From the NCBI GenBank assembly GCA_026018925.1, contig JAKSZU010000012.1, positions 26,401,814-26,465,813 on the forward strand: a stretch of 64,000 nt of DNA, in the 5' to 3' direction. This document shows positions 57,450 through 64,000 of the stretch, one piece after another. Every line of letters begins with the position of its first letter. The stretch's first letter is position 1. Position numbers and translations under genes: made by a program. The notes under the pieces are model-generated. The model was not told where the DNA came from. It saw only the letters and a list, made by a program, of their open reading frames with translations, and did no database searches. The stretch is from Tupaia tana (taxonomy: Eukaryota > Chordata > Mammalia > Scandentia > Tupaiidae).

Positions 57450-59327
57450 GGGTGTTTTCAGAGTGGCTGTAGCAGAGAGGTGGGGTAGGATAGCGGGAGC
57501 TGTGCGGATGGATGAGGTGCATGTGTGCCTGCTTAGACGGGCCAGAAAAGCCAAACTTAAGAATATCTGCCTATGTACAGAACAAATCAGCTGAAGGGGT
57601 CCTCATTAACCCGCCGTCTGTGAATTTCGTTATTTTTCAGGTTAGTTCTGAGCTTTGTTACCTTTTAAAGGGAGGAGAAAGCAAACCACATACTATTTTA
57701 TTGTGAGCCTTCAAAAGGGAGGGGGTAAAAATAACTTATCTGTATTGTGTCAGTATTCTTTCTGAAGAGAAGTATTATTTAGCCTAAATAACCACGGGGT
57801 AATGTGCCTATTTCTTTTTAAAGTAGAACTATTAGATTTAAGCCGATGGTGCAGAGAGAGAGAAAAAAGTTTTTTGTAGTTCAACCATTGAATCTTTCTG
57901 GGTTCTTAAAACATTTCAGTGAGTGTCATTCAAATTGGGATTATTTTTAAGCTTGACCTTTGACAAGGTTTGGTAAAAATCTGGTAAGGGTGTCATAAAA
58001 GCTGCCAAAAGAGAAGATGACTTTGGAGTTTAAAAACTTTGAGAAAGAATAGGATCTATTAAAACTATCAGTGGCCTTTGCAGATGCAAAGTGAAGTAAG
58101 GGGGAAGAGGTTGGAGTGACTGGGACCTATCCCAAGAAAAAAAGAATGCTGTCAAGGCCTTAAAACAAGCCTCTGAAGAGAGGGGTAATGGTGGAGAAAC
58201 TACGGTTCTTAGACCAAGTTAATCCTCAGGTCATGTTTTTGGGTGCTTCTGGGGGTTTTTCATTTGAAAAGTGAGTTTCAAATAGTCAGGAATTCAGTCA
58301 TTGCAGGAAGTATGTTTCAGGGGTGGTAGGGGTCAGCGCTTGTTAATGGGGGACAGAGTCAGTTGGGTTCTTGGGCCACTAAGAGAAGAGAGGAAGGGGC
58401 GTGCGTGCATCCGCAGGACCGGCTGGTGTGGCAGACTTGCGGAGCAGCGACTTTAGAGAGTTCAGGGAAGGAAGTCAGAGATGGGGCAATGCAGTCTCCT
58501 TCCCCCCCACACACCTCCCCCCACTCACCGTACGTTTCTTAAGGAGGGCGGGTGCTCTTCCAGTGTATCCTGGTAGCGGTTCGCTTCCCTTGCTTTTATT
58601 TTAATTTCCATAATTGGTAGCTTCAGAAATGGCTTTGGAAGGCAATTTGCTTTAAATGTGGCCACCTCGTCTATAAAATGCCCTGGTTATTTTAGGAACC
58701 CTACCCTTTTCCTCCGGAGCTCTTTCGCAGGAGTTCTTCTTTTGGACGGGTCCAGGAGGTAGGGTCCTTCCGGAGTCGACTCCTGCAGAGGTCACATTTC
58801 GTGCGCGGAGTCGTCCCCAGCGTTTGTGAGCAGCACATGCATGGGGTTGTGCTGACTGCACTCGCTGGCTTGTAAATTTTCACCCTGGGAAATTAGCAAC
58901 AAAGCCCGATCTGTCTCGTGGCTGCTTTGCACTTTCCGAGGGCGGTTGTACTTGACTGAGCAGCAGAACAGGCACACGAGAGAGCGAGCGAGCGAACCAG
59001 CGAGGGAGGGAGCGAAGGGAAGGAGAGAAGAGGGGAGGGGTGGGGGCAAGAGGTAAATAGTCTTAAATCGGAAGGGAGCTGCTTCTCTGTGGTCTTGACA
59101 AGCGCTGCCTGGGCTCCGCCGGCTCAGTAATAACTGAGTGACCTTTTCTTTGGCTGTATTATGTCTGGCTGGGAAGGGATTGCATTTTGCAGCTGAGAGC
59201 CGGCGCTTCCTTCTGCTCGGCTCCTCGCACGCTGCTGGGTAAGTTGTCTTGAACCAGGACGGAGAGAGACAGCCTCGGACTGCAGTTGCCTAAAAGGAGG
59301 ACACCTGTGGCTCAAATGCGGTCAACC
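57101..59327 (-). pseudogene. 2.2-kb retrotransposed transcript, source gene unidentified
   Basis: A perfect 16-bp repeat CATGGGTACCTTTTAT flanks the block (57085-57100 and 59328-59343). The left end is an interrupted T-run (57101-57125), which is a poly-A tail read on the minus strand, with ATTAAA about 20 bases before it. So this is an L1-mode insertion of a polyadenylated minus-strand transcript. Its 5' part (about 58380-59327) is GC-rich and CpG-rich, with AGCGAGCGAGCG-type repeats, like the first exon of a CpG-island gene. The 3' part is AT-rich, with a (CA)n tract at 57413-57447. The longest ORFs are short and unlike any protein I know, so it is probably a UTR, intron-retaining or non-coding transcript. 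Confidence 0.85.
57413..57447. repeat. (CA)n microsatellite
   Basis: About 17 CA units, inside the 2.2-kb retrocopy. Confidence 0.95.
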
Positions 59328-59584
59328 CATGGGTACCTTTTATAAGAGAATATGAGACATGTTCACATTGGAAGAAGACTCAGCATGTTGGGAAAGTATT
59401 GACTGCTGTAAAGAAAAATAAAATATATTCTGAAGGCATAAGGGTTGGAAATACATTTTTCAGCAAGGTTGTGAGTTACTTGATAGTTTCATCTTTTCAG
59501 GATGCCAATCTGCTAGCATGAGGAAGTGAAAATTGAAGCTTAAAAATATTCCAAGAACCACAATAAGAACCAGAGTTCATACAT

Positions 59585-59827
59585 ACACATATTAATTTGC
59601 CAGAGAGAAGCAGAAAGAGAGAGAGAGAGAGAGGGAGAGGGAGAAAACACCTTCAATGGGGCATGACCATTCTGCAATCCCTTCTCAGTTAATTTTTTTG
59701 TTCTGTCAGGATTTGGGGGCATGCACACACATGTACCTGGTGTGTTTTTCAAAATGTCAGGGCCTGGATTTGAATTGTCTGATTGGCTGATGGTGTAGTG
59801 GCTAGCCACTAGACCACAGGGCCAGGC
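59585..59827 (-). repeat. SINE type B
   Basis: TTAATTTGCCAGAGAGAAGC, (GA)n, to GACCACAGGGCCAGGCC; CCAGAGTTC on both sides. Confidence 0.83.
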
Positions 59828-61379
59828 CCCAGAGTTCTTATTCTATGGTTTTGGTTAGTGATCAGGGTGGACTCAGTAAGTGAGGCAGTAGTGAAGCAAT
59901 TCAGAGACTCCTTTCAAAAGAGAATCATAAGAGCTGCCAGGTGAAATGTGGGGATGGAGGAAGAGGAAGAGTCACAGTTAATTGTCAGGTTGTATTCTTC
60001 AGCAGTGTGAGAGTGATGGTAGTGACAAAGTGGGTAGCTCAACAGGAAGTTCAATAGGGGAGGACAGTGAGTCTTGCAGAATTTTGATGAATTCACAGAG
60101 GAAGGTTTAAATGGAAGTTTTCTTCCAGGTATGAAAGGAAAAGGGCACTAGTAGATTGACTAAGCAGAACTCTAATGCTATGTTTGCATTGAAGAATGTG
60201 GACTTGGGGCAGGCAGGTGGAGTGGTGGTTGAGGGTACTGGACTCCCATATGGCTAATGGGTGGTTCAAGTCCTGGACCTAGAAGCTTGCTTTCTTACTT
60301 TCCTTCTCTCTCTCTCTGTCCCTCTTTGGTCAAATTAAAATAAATAAATAAAATTAAGTAAGATAATTCTTTTTTTTTTAAAGAATGTGGATTTGGTAGT
60401 TTACCATGGTTATTATTATTTTTTTCTCCCAATGGCTACCTCAGCGAACACATTATCATGGGATATGGGCCTAACAGCACAGTTATGGTAAGCTTCTTGG
60501 TGGAGAATAGCTGGTATAATTGAGGTTTCTTGGTAGTCTTTGATAAATATTGTGAGGTTGTGACAAGAAGAGGATGTGTTCCTAGTGGTTGTTATGTAAA
60601 AAAAAAAAAAAGAAAAGAAAAGAAAAAGAGGGGGTTCTAACAGTGGGGGAAAAAAGCAAAAGCAAAATAACTAAATACAATTTATGGCCAGTCTCAGGAC
60701 TCAATATGATATTTTGTCTGTGTGAATTGACAAGGGAAAAAAGTACCTCAAGAAGAGTTGTAGAGAAAGTAGAGATGAAAACATGGATGGATTATCTTGA
60801 AAAAGTTTGCTCAAGGGATACTTCTAAATAGCACTCTAGCTAACTAATGAAAGAAAGACCACCAAGAGAAAAGTACTGTATGTTGCCCAGTCTTTTTATT
60901 TCACAAATATCAATTACAAGACCAGGACAATACATAAAGAATCATTCAAGTACAGAGGACTGAAGACAATCATTAAAATCAAGTTTACAATTATTGCCAT
61001 CTTAGAAAGCAGAAAACACAACTCTAATGTACACTCCCAGTCTGCAAAAAATAATTGGAATTCAGGCAGAAAATAATAGACTTCACTCTGTCTCTCACTC
61101 TAAAATAATGGTCAGAAGTCTCCCAAATTTGTTGGAAAACAACAACTTACATTAATAGCCAAGATGTTCAGTGAATGCCAAACCAGAAATATCTAAAGAA
61201 AATCACTCCAACATAACCATAGTCAAACTGCAGAAAGCCAATGACAAATAGTGATTTTTAATTCTAGCAATTTTTCTTTACTACCTTTTATTACAAAGAG
61301 TACTTCCCTTCATCAACTATTTAGTTACCCTGTGGTTCAATTCTATAAAAAAGGCAAAAAGGCAAAGCCATTTTAAATT
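59828..61379. other. No gene between SINEs
   Basis: Except for the type C SINE at 60208-60381 and an A-run near 60599, nothing was recognised. Confidence 0.5.
60208..60381 (+). repeat. SINE type C
   Basis: GGGGCAGGCAGGTGGAGTGG to AAGTAAGATAATTC; AAGAATGTGGA(C/T)TTGG on both sides. Confidence 0.92.
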
Positions 61380-61637
61380 TTTATTTGTTTATTTTGTTAA
61401 ATTTGCCAGAGGGCAAATGCACTTGCCAGGGAAACAGAGAGAGAGAGAAAGAGAATTCCTAATGGGGAAGGCCTTACTGCAATCCTTTCTCCTCTATTCC
61501 TCCTTCCTGTCTTGATTTTGAGCAGGGACACAAGCACACACAGTGTGTTTCTCAAGCTTCTGGGTCTGGAACCCAAATCACCTTGCCTGCCATGTGGGAT
61601 CCAGCTACCTTAACCACCATACCACCAGCTTGCCTAG
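61380..61637 (-). repeat. SINE type B
   Basis: AAATTTGCCAGAGGGCAAAT to CATACCACCAGCTTGCC; AAATTTTTA on both sides. Confidence 0.83.
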
Positions 61638-62199
61638 AAATTTTTAAAAGAAAATATTAGTTCTTTCCTTTTACTACTCATCTATTTCTCATTTAAAAAA
61701 TAATTATTAATATGTTGTATGATAAAAATATACATTTTGTCTTCATTCCTAGTTCCTGGTACAGAGCTCCAAAACCCCTTAGAATTTATTGAGTGGTGGA
61801 GGTGTCTAGTTATTCATAAGAACCCCCTTTGACCACACCTGAATAAGATGAATCAGAGTGGGTCCTTTAAATAACTTCAGGATTAGGATCTGGTCACCAA
61901 AAAGACACTACAGTGATTAGAGGGTAAGGACTTTCAGTTCTACTTCCCTCTTCCCCTGCTGCCAGAGAGAAGTAAAGGGGGCCCAGAAATTGGGCTATAA
62001 AAAAACTCTTGAACAAGAAGATTTGAACAACTGTGGATTGGTGAATGCAGTGATGTAGGAGAACGTGATATGTCAGAGAGAACATGGAATCTCTATGCTC
62101 TCCACTCCCAATACTTTGCCATTTGTATCTCTTCATTTGGCTGTTTTTGAGTTGTATCCTTTACAAAAAAACTGGATTATTTTACTATAGACACACATT
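61638..62199 (+). other. Possible old LTR-like sequence
   Basis: TTCCTAGTTCCTGGTACAGA, TTATTGAGTGGTGGAGGTGT and AACTTCAGGATTAGGATCTG look like an old interspersed repeat that I recall only vaguely. Confidence 0.35.
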
Positions 62200-62425
62200 A
62201 AATACATTATATATATATATATAAATATATATATATAAATAAATACAATATATATTATATTTATATATAAAATTTATATATATAAAATTTATATATATAA
62301 AATGTATCTGTAGTAAAATAATATATAATATATATTATTATAATATATAGATTTTTGTTCTGTAGTAATATTATATATATATTATATATCATATATATAG
62401 AACATATATATATAGATTTTTTGCT
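62200..62425. repeat. (TA)n-rich tract
   Basis: Over 200 bases of nearly pure A and T with AAATTTATATATATA repeats; it can form many hairpins. Confidence 0.93.
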
Positions 62426-62665
62426 CTGCTTATTAATGCCAAAGAGACTATTCCTCTCCACCTTTCTCCACACAGATACCTTTCTCCTCTGAGAAGTTTC
62501 TTTGAAGATTAACAGGATGTAAGTCTCTCTAGGGAAAAAAGAAATGACTACTATCCCAGCTTTACAACTCAGGAATGTCTCCATATTCTGCAGTTAGGTA
62601 AATTTCTCTGTAATACTCTTAATATCTATGTAACTATAAATTAATTTCTCAAAGCTTTTTCTGAG

Positions 62666-62753
62666 GTCAGCAGGTGGTGTGGTGGTTAAGGGTGCTGGAC
62701 TCCCACATGACAGACCACGGTTCAAGTCCTGAACCTGATAGCTTACTTTCTTG
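62666..62753 (+). repeat. SINE type C head, joined to a type A copy
   Basis: GGTCAGCAGGTGGTGTGGTG to TGATAGCTTACTTTCTT, cut there. Confidence 0.85.
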
Positions 62754-63020
62754 GGACCAGCAGTTAGCATAATGGCTATGTCTCTGGACTCCCATTAGCC
62801 GACCGTGGTTTGAGTCCTGGACTCGGTAGGTTAAACTCACACCGGGCGCGTGTGCGTGCATGCCCAAGATCCCAAGAGGAGAATGGAGGAGAAGGGATTG
62901 TGGCGTGGCCATTCCCCCCGGAGGGTGATTTCTCGCTTTCTATTTCTCTGTCTCTCTCTGTTTTTCTGGCGAGCGCATGTGCCCTGTAGCAAAAACCTCT
63001 TCAAAAAAAAAAAAAAAAAA
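62754..63020 (+). repeat. SINE type A
   Basis: GGGACCAGCAGTTAGCATAA to CCCTGTAGCAAAAACCTC and A18. CTTTTTCT(G/T)AG lies before the type C head and after this A-run. Confidence 0.93.
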
Positions 63021-63034
63021 CTTTTTCTTAGTCC

Positions 63035-64000
63035 AGCATCTCAAATTTCTGGCAAAAATCATACAGAAAGTCCCAGTTCAGGAAAAACACCAAAATCTTT
63101 TCTTTATAGCCTACAAATATGCCAAGAATCTGAATAGATGGCTAGGGAGAAGGAAGCTCCATGATTATGGAGCAAAGAAAACATCCTTAAAATTTTTTAT
63201 AGCTTCTGAAAGATGAGACAGACAAGGGCATTAGCAGCTCATATCACCCAGTATGTGGGCAGTGGCAAAGGAGCATCAGCACAGTGTCTATTACCATCCG
63301 TCCAAGTGGGTGGTGCACATCACATATAGAAAATGTGCAGGACACATCATTTTGGCCAAGCAATCCCTGTCAGGGAAAAAAGAAATCAGGAGCTAGGACT
63401 TTAGATCAAGAATGAGGTTTTTACCTTCTTTGGCTTTTATCTTTTGATCAAAAAGAAGGTAAAATTTCGTGCCAGAGAACATAATGACATTAATAACAAT
63501 GACACAATCACTTGCATGGAATTTCATAATTTCTAAAGTGCTTTATCATTCACTTTCTCATTGGACACTTACAAAACAACCCTGTGAGATAGTGTTATGG
63601 TATCTAAAAAGATGGGCTCCTCAATGGCAAATTAAGAGAGTCTCATAAGCGATCTAAGGTAGTTTATATCTCCAACACACTTGACCGAATTATCTTGTTT
63701 TTCCTCCCAGAAATCATGAACTTACAGCACTCTAATATAACTTTATATGTGTCATTGATGCAACCTAATATCATTAAGTATTCCAGTTTTGTTAAGGTCT
63801 TCTTTTGTGAATAAAGTCAGATAGATAGGGAACCTCCACCCATCCCCTATTTGTATCCAGTTTGGGGATTCTTTCTTTTTTATTTGAATTCATAATCACT
63901 GTTAGGGAGGATTCACAAAAACATAGCATTTAAATAGTGCAGGAGAAGTATTTTATATCTTCACTTTATTTTACTTGGTAGAAGATAGTCACTAAATAAT
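63035..64000. other. No gene recognised to the right edge
   Basis: Only the weak MIR-like piece at 63505-63610. Confidence 0.5.
63505..63610 (-). mobile_element. Possible MIR-family fragment
   Basis: AAGTGCTTTATCATTCACTT, CATTGGACACTTACAAAACA and ACCCTGTGAGATAGTG resemble reverse MIR/MIR3. Confidence 0.45.

Noticed and set aside
58792-59049. 85-codon minus-strand ORF in the CpG-rich block
   Set aside because: It lies in the probable UTR of the retrocopied transcript; composition is that of CT-rich DNA and nothing is recognised.
659-63020. CRISPR-like array, prophage or bacterial operon
   Set aside because: The repeats are dispersed, in both orientations and carry TSDs and poly-A tails; genes are spliced vertebrate genes.

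Overview
This is a eutherian mammal nuclear genome window. It has spliced genes, olfactory receptor (OR) genes in single coding exons, LINE-1, MIR and hAT fossils, and a very dense, recently active tRNA-derived SINE family. Species is inferred only. There are no Alu/B1-type (7SL) SINEs, which argues against a primate or rodent. The proteins are close to human, so a non-primate euarchontan such as a colugo is possible, but I cannot confirm this.

The locus is the class I OR / TRIM cluster (human 11p15.4). From left to right: TRIM6 on the minus strand, complete in seven coding exons (8686-17070); a CpG-rich segment at 22.1-22.85 kb that may hold its promoter and first exon; OR52B6 on the minus strand (37150-38145), intact; a retrocopy of the ATP synthase subunit f gene (ATP5MF), intact (46657-47081); an intact OR51-family gene on the plus strand (51634-52581); and a 2.2 kb retrotransposed transcript on the minus strand, source unidentified, flanked by a perfect 16-bp target site duplication (57101-59327). 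TRIM6 next to OR52B6, both in the same orientation, matches the human order. TRIM34, TRIM5 and TRIM22 would be expected beyond the left edge.

Nearly everything else is repeats. My SINE labels are: type A (about 240 bp plus poly-A; tRNA-like head with A box TAGCGTAATGG and B box GGTTCGAGTCC; a CCCCCC/GGGGGG hairpin in the body; end CCTATAGCAAAAACCTCTCC before the A-run), with young near-identical copies; type B, older diverged long copies (head like CAGCAGGTGGTGTGGTGGTTAA); type C, short copies whose head is followed directly by a CT-rich stretch and an AT-rich tail; type D, a further SINE ending near CTCTCTCATGAAATAAATA. About 70 segments lie in 64 kb, many nested with visible target site duplications (TSDs). 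None is a functional tRNA gene, and most short ORFs in the window lie inside these repeats.

TRIM6 is an E3 ubiquitin ligase of antiviral signalling. The two OR genes encode class I odorant receptors. They are neighbours by cluster history and not by a shared pathway.
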